Origin: Porpolomopsis calyptriformis
Taxonomy: Eukaryota > Basidiomycota > Agaricomycetes > Agaricales > Hygrophoraceae
Assembly: GCA_951640195.1 (NCBI GenBank)
Contig: OX621172.1
Location: forward strand, 186,001-250,000
Direction of reading: 5' to 3'
DNA: 64,000 bases
Part shown: piece by piece, positions 20,513 through 31,407 of the stretch
Position numbering within the stretch: position 1 is the stretch's first letter
How the letters are laid out: each line of letters opens with the position of its first letter
Program-made: the position numbers and the translations under genes
Notes under the pieces: model-generated
Databases searched by the model: none
The model's input: the letters and a program-made list of their open reading frames with translations, nothing else
What the model was told of the DNA's origin: nothing

Positions 20513-21093
20513 TCAATCAACAGCGAACAAAAACAAAAAAAAAAACAAAAAGCAATCCAAATTTAGGGAGTGTCCAAATACGCCACAACTGGCAAGATTC
20601 CAGATCCCCCGCCAAAAATTGAAATTTATCAGACCCTAAGACCCACTACCTATGGTAGCGGGAATTTCTTCGAAACATTCGAGAATCTTGGCTCTCAAGA
20701 TGACCCAGGCGCTCTAAATGCCCTCAAATACATGTTGCTGTGCAAGGTCATGTTGAACTTGGTACGTTCATCCCCCGAAGATGTGACCTCATTGTTGTCG
20801 ATCAAACTGGTCCTCAAGTATGCCCACAGCGTATCACATTCCTTTTGTGTGAGGGAGACATCGATTCCTTCAACCTGGCTTGCGTAGTCGCGGAAGACGT
20901 GAGGTGGAGAGCATGCGTGCCATCGCACGCGCCCATCGGAATCGGAATCTCGCTGCAGGATTATCAAAAAGGCACGTACTTTTGGCGGCTTTTTTGACAT
21001 CTGCATCTAATTTTCTAGAACTCTCGACGGACCCAACCATTCGCTCTCATCTGGCGGCTCTATACAATTAGCTCCTCTAGAACATGGCCGCCC
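20513..21093. other. No gene recognised between the Helitron and the PMP24 gene
   Basis: Overlapping frames on both strands at 20570-21070 show no recognised domain. The Helitron 5' end is expected here. A small hairpin-like string (CCCACTACCTATGGTAGCGGG) lies at about 20640-20662. A minus-strand frame at 20695-21006 (CDTLWAYLRTSLIDNNEV) could be a coding remnant. Confidence 0.35.
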
Positions 21094-21822
21094 TCATCTA
21101 TTGTGCCATAAGAGGGTTTTTAAATCTCTCCACGACTCGGAATCGAGGTACAAGTATGTCATAGAATTGAACATGCCCCACTGAATGGTGTGTCGCCTAT
21201 GCCTGAATAGCCACATGACCGTGCCCCATGTTAGAGCGGCGAACAGCGAGAAATAGCGAGAATCTGGAGGAATGGGTCTGATGCTGTCGTCATCCGTCAC
21301 AGTCTGGTGCGGGGAAACAGCGCGAGGGATGAAAGAAGCCAGAACTCGCGAAATGATATAGAGCACGATCTGTTATGATCGTGGATTAGGAAAGCCTACG
21401 AACCCGTTGAAAAGAAAACGTACCTGCTCATTCACCGGCGTTCGTTCACCGAATACGACATATCCCCCCAGCAATCCCGCAAAAAAAGTATCTGCATTTC
21501 TCTCTTTTCCTCCATTCACCTTCTTCTGGATCCACAAAAGGGTCTTATATAACGCAACATATTTGGCTAAATTCAGTCCATGTTGCTTGGTGCCATTGAA
21601 TATGAATCGACAGCGGGACAACCAACTGTCTTGCTTGATTAGCAACGATGTTTCCAATGGACGTGTCCGTACTTACTCTCCTTGGCCAAACAGGATGGCC
21701 ATTACGAGAGCATGAGGAAACCGGACTTTGGCACCATAGACAAGGCCATTTCGTGCACCCTTGAGGATGGCGAGGTAATCGTGATAGGCAGGGTTGGTGA
21801 TGATTTTGTCAACGGTGGACAT
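21094..21822 (-). CDS. Peroxisomal membrane protein 4 (PMP24/PXMP4, Tim17/22/23-related)
   Basis: A small multi-span protein of the peroxisomal membrane. Exon 1 starts at the ATG at 21822 (MSTVDKIITNPAYHD) and carries LKGARNGLVYGAKVRFPHALVMAILFG, the PMP24 signature. After an intron (GTAAGT...GACAG) exon 2 reads WLSRCRFIFNGTKQHGLNLA, ALYKTLLWIQKK and FFAGLLGGYVVFG. The Gly-rich segment is typical of the Tim17 superfamily. A 52-bp intron (GTACGT...AACAG) leads to exon 3 (IVLYIISRVLASFIPR), ending at 21094. The length, about 210 residues, fits the family. The upstream ATG at 21879 is in frame but gives an extra hydrophilic leader unlike homologues. No targeting tripeptide is expected for an integral protein of this type. 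The frame is intact. Confidence 0.85.
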
Positions 21823-23255
21823 GGAGAACGCTATAGAGTGGTCGGAATCACATGGTAACTTTTCGTTTGACGCTCTCAATCCCCGGTTATGATCAACAGC
21901 GTCCCATTCTCACCGCAGGCTTTGATAGGTAACCATCATTCCGGCCAAACCTATGTGTGTCAAAGCTCTTGTCGGATGGGGACGCTGTATCCTGAGATCA
22001 GCCATGAAGCTTCGATCAAATATTTAACGCTGCAGACTGAGGGCTGACGGACTTTGCACGTACGTCTTGTTCCCCCTCCTCGAGAAGAGTCTCATCCTAA
22101 CTTTTTTATGTTTTGTGTGACTGGTTCGTCTTTCCTTGACAGTATGCTGTGCATCTTCTACTCTTCTCCATTCCCAAGATGTCCAAACATTCTCCGAGCA
22201 CCACGGCGGTCGACCGTGCCCACTCTTTAAAAAGACATTCAGAGGCAATGCTGTTTTTGGGGCAAGAGTATGCGTGCACCTGTCGGCCTTGTCAACCACT
22301 GGATCATTCACTCACCAATCCGATCTCTTTGTGGTGATTTCGACGTGGACTCTACAACCGTACTGCATGAACCAGTTTTGACGGACGACACAGATTCCCT
22401 CCAACCACCATGCTCTTCACCCTCGTTTTTGGGTTGACACTAGCTTCTTTGGAACTGATTTGCGTCCGCTCTCAATTTTTGTCTCGTTCCTTCCTACCTG
22501 CCAATGGTGATGATCCTGACAGCCTGCAGTATCTCATGTTGCCGAGGATCATCATCAACTGCCTATCTCATCTGCAAGCCTCTGCATTCTATAAATGACG
22601 ACGCTGTGGATGACGGCTTTGCCGGAACTCCAAGACACGAGCATCCTCAACTATCTTTGGACTTTATCAGCTCGAAGTTTTGAGCCTGGATCATACAGAT
22701 GAAGTTCGTTGCCTCCCTTTGGATCGCTCCTCCCTTTTGCGGTCCCAATCACACGCCTCAATCCTGCTTCCCGTGTCGCCTTCGACCACATAAGCAATGA
22801 AGCAATAAAAATCGTCCTTGACTGGCCTCGTGGTTAGCCTTTACTATCTGCAACACAGCTGAGAGACTTCACGTTTGCCGTGTATGCGCTCCGTCTGTCA
22901 GTGGGCGTTTGGGCTGACCCCAACGCAGAGCGAGTGTCAATACCTGGGAAACCGATGTGTAAATTTACTGTTGACCCTACGAGACAGTTCAGATGGTATA
23001 ACCTTTGACGACCTCCAAACCCTGGCGCGTCTTGTCGCTGCTCTTTAGTCACAAGTCGCTCTTGATTCAATGCTCACCCTCCGTGTCGCGGACAGGTGAT
23101 TAGCAAAGCCGTAACGGTTCAGAACCTCAACTTGATCGGGCTATCCAAGGTCCAAGGTATGTAGCATTCTGGACCATGTCCGTACTAGAAATTACAGTAT
23201 GCATATATGCATAATAAACGTCGTCAATTCACATATTGGTGGTGCCGTCCCAAGC
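21823..23255. other. 1.4 kb without an assignable gene
   Basis: Several short frames on both strands (for example 22184-22337 + and 22834-23070 -) show no domain and no consistent exon chain. A weakly coding-like + strand stretch around 22320-22430 (CGDFDVDSTTVLHEPVL) could be a remnant. Confidence 0.3.
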
Positions 23256-25384
23256 TCAATCAACCCATTTAGGCTCGATGCCGAGGTTCGCCATGGGGCG
23301 ATATGTCTTTTTAGTTGCCGGATCAACGTACGAATCCAATCTCAGCTTCACGGTCCTGTGCACGTTCACACCTTTGGAATTTTGCCTGGGTATGAAACGG
23401 CCGTTACCAAGGTTCCATCTTCCCAAAAAAAGAGTTAACGATCCCCAAGAGAAAGAACAAAAGCGGTGGGACATACCCGAACCACCAATGCCATTTTGCA
23501 TCCTTCGTCTGATACCTATGCTTAAGAGGTATGACCTCCAAAACCCACCATGACCATTTAATAGAGAGCTGGTCGTATTTCGGCGACAATGCGTCTTTCA
23601 GATCCTCTTCCTCCTCCGTGAATGGCCCAGGCGATGGCGGCGGAGACGACTCCGGCAATTTACCTCGAGTAGATTTTTTGGAGAAGAGCTGGGACAACCA
23701 TTGGGAAGAGAAAGAATAGGGCGGGGGATTGGGAAGTGGGAGAGGGAGAGGGAATGTCTCAAGGGTGACTGGGGGCGGTCGTGGAAGGACCTTGGGGTAC
23801 AAAGAGGTTGGATCGAGCCCGATTGCCCGGAGTAAGGCTGCGTTGAACATGATTCCTGAATTAGTCTTGAACGTTTCACGAATCATCCAACGGAGGGTGA
23901 TGCGTGCTAGATTGTTGGGCGTCCCGTTGAGCACTGAGCCGCCGCCGACGTCTGATCGAAGGAAGGAGGAAGGGGGTCAGACGTAAGGATCGTGTGATTT
24001 GAAATGACTACATACCGCAATGACAGCCGGCAAACCAGACTTCATAAATATCCGTTTGTTTCTCACGTCTCGAAGAATACCTCAACTCGTCCGCAGCCAG
24101 GACCTCATCTCCGTCATAGTCCACGTCCTGGATACTAACTTTGGGGCCCTTCTGGGCAGCCTTCATTGCCCCAAGTTTCTCCTCTTCAGCCGTGGGTTCA
24201 TTCCAGAGATTAGCCTTGAAGTATGCGCGGCGCTCGTCGAGGGCGACGGCGTGCCGGAACGTTTTGACGATCGTGTTTGATGTCGTGAAAGGGAGACGAC
24301 GAGGGACGAGGCCGACGGAGTCGACTGTGTCCCTGGGTGCGACGAATGTTTGTTATTTGATGTATCGTAGAGGGTTGGCTACGTACCAGACACCGATAAA
24401 CTGGATATCGACGTCGATGGAAAAAGTACTCTTGAAGAGGTCTGACTGTTTCCACCCTGATTGGCTCGTGTCCGTGTACATCTTGTACGCAAAGGGCACC
24501 TGCTGGAGATTGTCAGCCGGGAGTAAGCCTACCTGAGGGTGAGAGGCGGATAAAGTAAGTAAAAACCAATAGATTGTGAGTGGGGACCGACTTTGTGCAA
24601 CATTCCGGCGAGTGCGCGGGCGGTATAAGCTCCTCGAGAAAACCCAAATATGCAAATACGATCACCCTCGGTATCTGGGGTTGAATTGAAGATCGATCGC
24701 AACGTGAAGACAAGGAGTAAAGAGCATACAGTTCGACATGAGGAATTCATAGCCTAACGATGTCGAAAAGGTGTTGGATGATTTTGCAAAAGGCAGGAAG
24801 TAGAGACGAACCTTGCATGAGATGAACGTCCAATTTGTTGGCTACCATCATGTCAATAGTCTTTCGACAATTATAAACGTCGGTTGGGAAATAAAGGTGT
24901 AGAGTGAAACGGACCTTGGAGTAAGCTGTCCCGAAGGGGGTCGCTATTTGAGGGGAGGTGTACGTACCTATCCCAGCCTGAAAAAGAGGGTAAATTGGGT
25001 TGGATGAGGGAAACAACAGCTTTACTTGATAATAAACCATTTGCTTGGAGCGATCATCCTTCTTGAGCATGCGGAACAGTTCGATGATATTCGAATTCTG
25101 AGGCAAGACTGTTTAGATCGACGATCGAGTGGAAGGAAGAAACGTACATCGGCATCGAATTGGTCGCCTGTTCCGTCGAAACAAAGCACCAAGGTGCGAT
25201 TGGTGTGTTCTGGAGGGATGATGGCAGGACTGGCGGTATCCACCACTTTCTGGGGCCCATTGACGACTGGTTTGGGTAAGAAAGCACCGAAGGAGCTCTT
25301 CAAGGTGGAAGAGAAGGAGTCGTGGGCACGATCGTTGTTGACTGCAGTGGAGGCGGTGGAGATCTCTTGGGGGTGGCCGGACAT
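23256..25384 (-). CDS. DUF2235 domain alpha/beta hydrolase (Tle1-like fold)
   Basis: A multi-exon gene starting at the ATG at 25384 (MSGHPQEISTAS). Early on it has TLVLCFDGTGDQFDAD, the N-terminal DUF2235 signature. Then come SNIIELFRMLKKDD, GIGTYTSPQ and the nucleophile elbow ICIFGFSRGAYTARALAGML (G-x-S-x-G). The second half contains FIGVW, DTVDSVG and FRHAVALDERRAYFKANLW, and it ends GIEPKWVD at 23256. The family includes bacterial type VI phospholipase effectors; most fungal members are uncharacterised, so lipase activity is inferred. The Pro-rich insert around 23700-23800 looks like a fungal linker. Exons are separated by GT-AG introns of about 50 bp. It is divergent from the Ppo gene, with about 740 bp between the two starts. 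Confidence 0.82.
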
Positions 25385-26120
25385 GATGACGAGGAATTTG
25401 GAGGGGGAGAGAACATCCCCGTGCTTTAAATTGTTTTCATGAATGAGAACATGCACCGGGGGACGTCTGTCACTATTCGGTGATCTCCCGAACACATGCT
25501 GTATCTGGTATGTCGAATGTCCTGCTGACTCTGGCCGATTTCCCATGAAAGGGATAGTCAGGGCAGGTTATTCGGGAGGCGCGACCTAGAACATAAACCA
25601 TTGAGTTATCTGGCCAGATGGACCAAATGCCGCCTGAGATTAAACGTTGGAACGGTCTTGACGGAAACCATCACAGCCCGGTAGAAACCTTTTTCAGAGA
25701 GTGAGATTTTCTCGTTTTGGTTTAGTTTCTCATTTTTCGCGTGATCGACCGACAAAAAGCAGCACGGACCCGACATGTAAACGTGTATGCGTTCATCTGG
25801 TGATTAGCGGGCACGTGAGATTCTGACCGTCAAACAGATGTGAGTGAGCGCCGTCATCTGAAACGATGACAACGACGACGACGACGACGACGACGACAAC
25901 GGCGGCGAACCTTTCGAGATAAACGCCTAATGATCCCAAATGCCGTTAAGCGTCAGATCGTGAACGTTGCGGACACTGTTCCTAGATCTAGACCCATTCG
26001 TTCGGACGCAAAACACCTGCGTGCACTCTTCCCTGATGCCACGCTCCCTACAATTCAGGGCCTCTTTACTCCCATCCCTCTTTCCCCCCACCCTCACACT
26101 CCCCCACCCTCTCGTTCACT
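25385..26120. promoter_or_regulatory. Shared intergenic region of the divergent DUF2235 and Ppo genes, with a triplet repeat
   Basis: This 736-bp stretch separates two start codons that point away from each other, so both promoters must lie here. It contains a pure ACG/GAC triplet run at about 25872-25898. A pyrimidine-rich stretch at 26060-26115 directly precedes the Ppo start and probably belongs to its 5' leader. No individual factor site can be assigned. Confidence 0.5.
25867..25912 (+). repeat. ACG/GAC trinucleotide microsatellite
   Basis: About nine uninterrupted GAC units are followed by AACGGCGGCG. The run is non-coding in the proposed gene models and lies between the two divergent genes. 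Confidence 0.85.
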
Positions 26121-29100
26121 ATGAGGGACGCCAACCTCCTGACTATCATCTCCGACACCCTTCATCACAGATTTCGCCCTCTCCCAACCTCCCCCGATGA
26201 TCAATATGATGAAGAGATAAGCCCGGATCGTCATGTTAGATCGTCCAGTGAACACTCTGCCTTCACCAACGCCATCCGTCGCACTCGATCGATGAAGGCA
26301 AAAGGTCTCCCAAAGCTCAACATGAAAGTTATCGTCCGTGTATTTCATGCTTTCCAACCCTATTCTTCCTTACTTTCTACCACTCTTCCAGGACGCTTTC
26401 ATAAACCAGAGTCTCCACCCAGAAGCAGTGGACGATCGTAAAGGCGCGGTAAGTTCCCCTCATCCCCATATTCTCATTCTCCGATCAACAGCAAACATGA
26501 CCAGTTCGCCTCCGGCCTCGACATCCTCTCCACCCTTCCTCCCGATTGGAAACTTGCACAGGACATGTCCAAAACCGCCGTCGCCGTCCTCTACAACACT
26601 GTCCCCCACCCCCCCGCAGCCTATCTCGGCGCTGCCCATTCCTTCCGCGCAGCCGATGGCGGTGGTAACAATCTGCAGGATGTGGATTACGGCCGCGCCG
26701 GCAGGCCATATGCGCGAAGCGTGCAGTCCCAGCACTGCGTCCCTCCAACTAGTTTACCCGACCCTGGTCTAATATTTGAGACACTTTTGAAAAGGAGCCA
26801 GGTCCGCCTCGTTTTTTCCATTTTTGTAATGACGCCAACCCCCCCTCTCAGCCAGAGAACCACCCGTCTGGGATTTCAAGCTTCACATTCGCGTTTGCCA
26901 CTCTTGTCACACATTCCGTCTTCCGGACAAACCTGCGCGACTGGTCCCAGAATGAGACGAGCTCGTACCTTGATCTCAGCCCATTATACGGTCACAGTAA
27001 GTCTCTCCATTCTTTTTTAATTAAAATGGCCTCTTTGACATACGCCAATTCTTCCAAGACCAGAAGGCGCAGGACATGGTACGGGACAAATCCACCGGCC
27101 GCGGTCTCCTCTACCCCGACACATTTTCGGAAGAACGGATGGCCTTCCTCCCACCAGCCGCTAGCGCCATCCTCGTCCTCCTTAGCCGAAACCATAACGT
27201 GCGTTCCAATTCTCTCTCACCAATTCATTTGGTGAGGGTATTGACTCTCTCATGTAGTATATCGCCGACCGTCTTCTCAAGCTCAACGAACGTGGACTTT
27301 GGGAGAATCCGCCTCCTCCTGACCCTAAGCGGAGTACTGACCAAGACGAAGAGATTTTCCAGACTGCAAGGCTTGTCAAGTACGTGCACTACTTACTCGT
27401 TCACGTCATTGTGGTGCATTGATTTTTCTCTCTCATTTTTCATCTGGAAGTTGTGGCCATTTTATGAGCCTCATCCTGGGTGATTATGCAGCAAGCTTCC
27501 TCGGTCTCTCCACTGGCCAGTTCTGGGATATCAAAGCTTTTGATGTGCGTTTCAATTTTTTGACTTTCCCACATCCGATCTCCGGTGATTGATTGACTTC
27601 TTGTCATCACTTGATTCATGCAGCCTATAAAGACGAAAGATCAGACGATTGTGCCCAGAGGACAGGGAAATCATGTCAGCGTCGAGTTTAACATGCTCTA
27701 CCGCGTATGTTTTTTTGTTCTTCACTGCTCTTTTCCTTACTGATCAAGTGACGCCATAATAGTGGCATGCTACACTCTCCCAACGAGACGTTGAATGGAC
27801 GGAGGAACAATTCAATCAAATGTTCCCCGGAAAGGCATACGATCAAGTTCGTTCCGTTTATTTCTCAACGCACGATTTGTGGTATTCACTATCACCTAGA
27901 TCACGATGCCAGATTTTTTGCGTGGGGTGGCAAAAAAGGCTGGTACCCTCGAACAAGATCCTAAAAAACGTACTTTTGGAGGGTATGTCTTCCTCCCCCG
28001 CGCTTTTCAGCTCTAACTAATCGACTGCCCATGAACCATAGCTTGACCCGCCAGGGAGACGGTCGATTCTCTGATGACGATCTCGCACGCATCTTGTTGG
28101 ACGCGACAGAGACCCCTGGAGGGGCATGGCGTGCTCGCGGTACGCCGCCGGTGTTGAAGATTGTGGAGGTTCTAGGAATCGAGCAAGCGAGGCATTGGGG
28201 TGTTTGCACGGTGAGCTTCGTTCCTAGAGAGAGAAATATCGATTTACTCACCCGTTACTCGGTGCACCAGATGAACGAGTTTCGGAAATTTCTGAGTCTT
28301 AAACGTTCGTGCCGATCACTTTCTCGATCCTTGGTATGATCGGTTGATACCACGTGTCCATATTATAGCTTTCGAAACGTTCGAGGAATGGAATCGGAAC
28401 AAGGAGGTTGCGGTAAGAGGGTTGTGGTTCGAAATCACACACCTCATTTACCTTCACTTAGGACGCTGCACGCCGTCTTTATGGACATATCGACAACCTT
28501 GAACTCTACGTAAGTATACCCACACCCTCCGCCTCCCTTTTTCGTCTCATCAATAATCTCGGCATCGTAGCCTGGCCTTCAAGCAGAGGATACCATGCCC
28601 GTTTCACGCGGATCATATATAGCGGCTGGCTTCACTGTGCGTCTAAAGTCGTTCAAGTCCTTTTCTTATGTGTCCTGATGTTACATTAGACGACGAGGGC
28701 AGTTCTAGGTGACGCGATTGCTATGATCCGCGGCGATAGATACTATACTACAGATTTCACACGTGAGTCCCCCGCAACCTTGTGAACACGTCCATTCCGT
28801 GACGAATACGCTATCGACAGCGGCGAATTTGACGGCCTGGGGATATGCAGACACACTTCGTGATTACGAGAACGGTGGTTTCGGGGCTGAAAGTGCGTCA
28901 GGGATTCCCCTTCCCCTTTCATTCTCTCTGCGAAAATTTTAAGTTGAGCCTGGGATGATCGGCAGTGCCAAAACTTCTCATGCGCACGCTACCTCGTCAT
29001 TACCCATTTGTAAGTCCCGTTTTCTGGACAAGCGTCTATAGTCCGAGCTTTACTCATTGTATCGTGGACAGAATAATGCATACAGCCTCTTCCCGTTTTT

Positions 29101-31186
29101 CACACCAGACACTATGAAAGAGAATTTGGCGAAGCGGGGGCCCACTAGCCGGTATAATTTCCTTCGACCGGAAGCGATCGCCCCTCCGGTTGTGCTGACA
29201 ACGTTCGAGGCAATTACCTACGTCATAGACCATGACGTGCTCTTCAAGAGCAGTTATGAAACAGATGAACCTAGGCATCCGGGTCTTCTGCTTTCGCTCA
29301 TGTCTATTCCCAAACCGAGGTAAGCCAAAGTCAATCGTAAAGGCAAAGTTTATTTCACGGATATTCATAAAACTTTTTTCTTCTTCCTGTGTAGTGTGCA
29401 TGATACCGACCTATCCGCGGTAAGGATAATTTCCCAAACCGATCTGTGATTTTGTGGATGGCCCTGCTTACCTTGATTTTTTCTTAGCCAATTCAAGGAC
29501 TATTCTCTTCTGAAGAATTTCTTGACAAGTACCAGGGATGGTACCGTCGGCATATCAAACGGAATATCATGAGGAAATCATGGACGTGTGTAACAATCCA
29601 TTGCCTCGTTTTGCTTAGTATTTTCGCCTTGTGGCTGATAATGGTGTTGCTGCATGTTAGATACGACAATGTCCCCGGAAGGTATGTTGATGTCGTGAAC
29701 GATGTCATCAATGCCGTTGTGGTCGAATGGGCCGCTGGGAAATTGGTAGGCGTTTCTCCTTTTCTTTCCGATGCAACGTGTGCTCATTGCTGCATGGTAT
29801 AGTGTGGTATCCGACTTAAAACGAAAGAGCACTCAAGAGGACTATTTACCAAGCGAGAAGTTTATGATAAGCTGTCGACGGTGGTCAGTATCACCCCCTC
29901 TTTTCTCCGCTTGTCGAGTCTACGCTGACGAATCGAAATGCCAGTACTCGTACGATCTTCTCTCTTTTGAACGTTTAGGACTCGAGGTTGACTCACTGCA
30001 TGCAGTTTTATATTCCTCAGTCTCGACGATACCGAGCGGAGATTCGCTCTGCGTTCAGCCGCGCACCAGATTTGCGAAAGGTTATATGATCTGGTCACGA
30101 AGGCAATTACGCGTGCATCTCCCTCCTCCTCTCCCGTGGGTCCTACTCTTTCAGTGTCCCCAACCGAAGTTGGTTCTGAATGTGTTCTTTTTTCTTTTTT
30201 AATCGACCAGAATGTTCTCCTCAGTTTAGCCTCGACCTTTGCGAGCGTCATCGCGCCCAATCCCAAGCATTCGAAGGACTTACTAAAAAAACTGGCCAAA
30301 AGCAAGAAACCACTGAATGAGTTGGTGACCGGCGTCGTTAGGCTGGCGCTCTGCACATCGGTGAACTACGCTCATGGTGGGTATTACCTAGCACAAGTGT
30401 GAACGGTCTGAACTGACTGCTACTAGCCGCCGTGCTTGTCGTTGACTTTTACCTGGACGACGAGCGAAAGAAGGAAAGAGAGAAGATCGTGGAGCTCATT
30501 GATAGGAGCGACGAGAAAAGCTCAGATCTGCTCCACGGCTATGTGCGCGAGGCGATGCGTCTCAACTCGGAGGTGGGACTTGTGTTTTACTTTTCGACGC
30601 CGGCGATTCCTGTTCTGATAGGGATTTTGATGTTGGCAGTGCGCCGGACTATACCGTGATGTCGATGGTGATGCCGAAATACCTCAGGGTGATGAAAAGC
30701 CGCCGATTAGGGTCGGAAAGGGCGAGCGTATATGGGCGAGCTTTAAGAAAGCACACATGAACGTATGTTGGCTTCGGTTATCTCCATCTGAATCCACCTT
30801 ATCGCTCTTTCTCTCCCAATCCTAGGAGGTCGACTTTCCCAACCCTGAAATAATTGACCCAACCCGTTCGAAATCGCTATACCACCTCACCCCGACGGTT
30901 TTCCATAACTGCTCGGGTATTTCGGACCTTGCGGAGATCTTCGTAACGGAGATCGTGCGGGAGGTGTTTGCGCTGAAGAATGTGCGGCGTGCGGCCGGAA
31001 ACGCTGGAAGACTTGCCAAATTTACCACCGAGTTAAATGAAACGGAGAGGAATGTATATATCACACCGTCCGGGGCCACGAGTCCATTCCCTGGGCCCAT
31101 GCACATCGTGGTGAGTGTTGTCATCGTTGATGGATAGATTTCCAGTTACACTGACATGTTGCGACTTTCCATAGTATGATCCTTGA
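26121..31186 (+). CDS. Ppo-type fatty-acid dioxygenase (haem peroxidase / P450-like fusion)
   Basis: A gene of roughly 20 exons for a psi-producing-oxygenase / linoleate diol synthase homologue, which makes oxylipins from unsaturated fatty acids. The N-terminal haem-peroxidase half contains GRAGRPYARSVQSQH and SLPDPGLIFETLL. It also has FAFATLVTHSVFRTN (candidate distal His), YLDLSPLYGH and EFNMLYRWHATLS, whose Y-R-W-H holds the family's radical Tyr and proximal His. RLYGHIDNLELY and SYIAAGF follow. The C-terminal half is P450-like: YVREAMRLN provides the E-x-x-R motif, and VFHNCSGI has a Cys in the haem-thiolate region. The last exon is only a few codons (YDP, stop at 31184-31186). The ATG at 26121 is chosen because the frame upstream of it is pyrimidine-rich leader. 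Both catalytic halves look intact. Confidence 0.88.
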
Positions 31187-31407
31187 TTATATACATTCAT
31201 TTAGACTGTGAGATGTTGTACTAATTCTCGTTGCTGTTGGGAGGCTTTATCTTTTTTAGAATGGCTCGACGATCTATGTTATAGTTATGGAAGAATGTTA
31301 TGGTAGTACAATACATGTGACTTTAGACGAAATACTTCTCGGTCCAGATTACTCCACGAAAGTAAATAAAATGTTCCACCATAGCATGCGATATATACCG
31401 GAGGAAA

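Noticed and set aside
20640..20662. Terminator or Helitron hairpin at CCCACTACC...GGTAGCGGG
   Set aside because: No flanking CTRR, T-run or coding end places it in a functional context.
25930..26120. Earlier start for the Ppo gene at 25930
   Set aside because: The frame there is pyrimidine-rich with Pro/Thr/Ser repeats and no splice path into MRDANLLTI; it fits a 5' leader.
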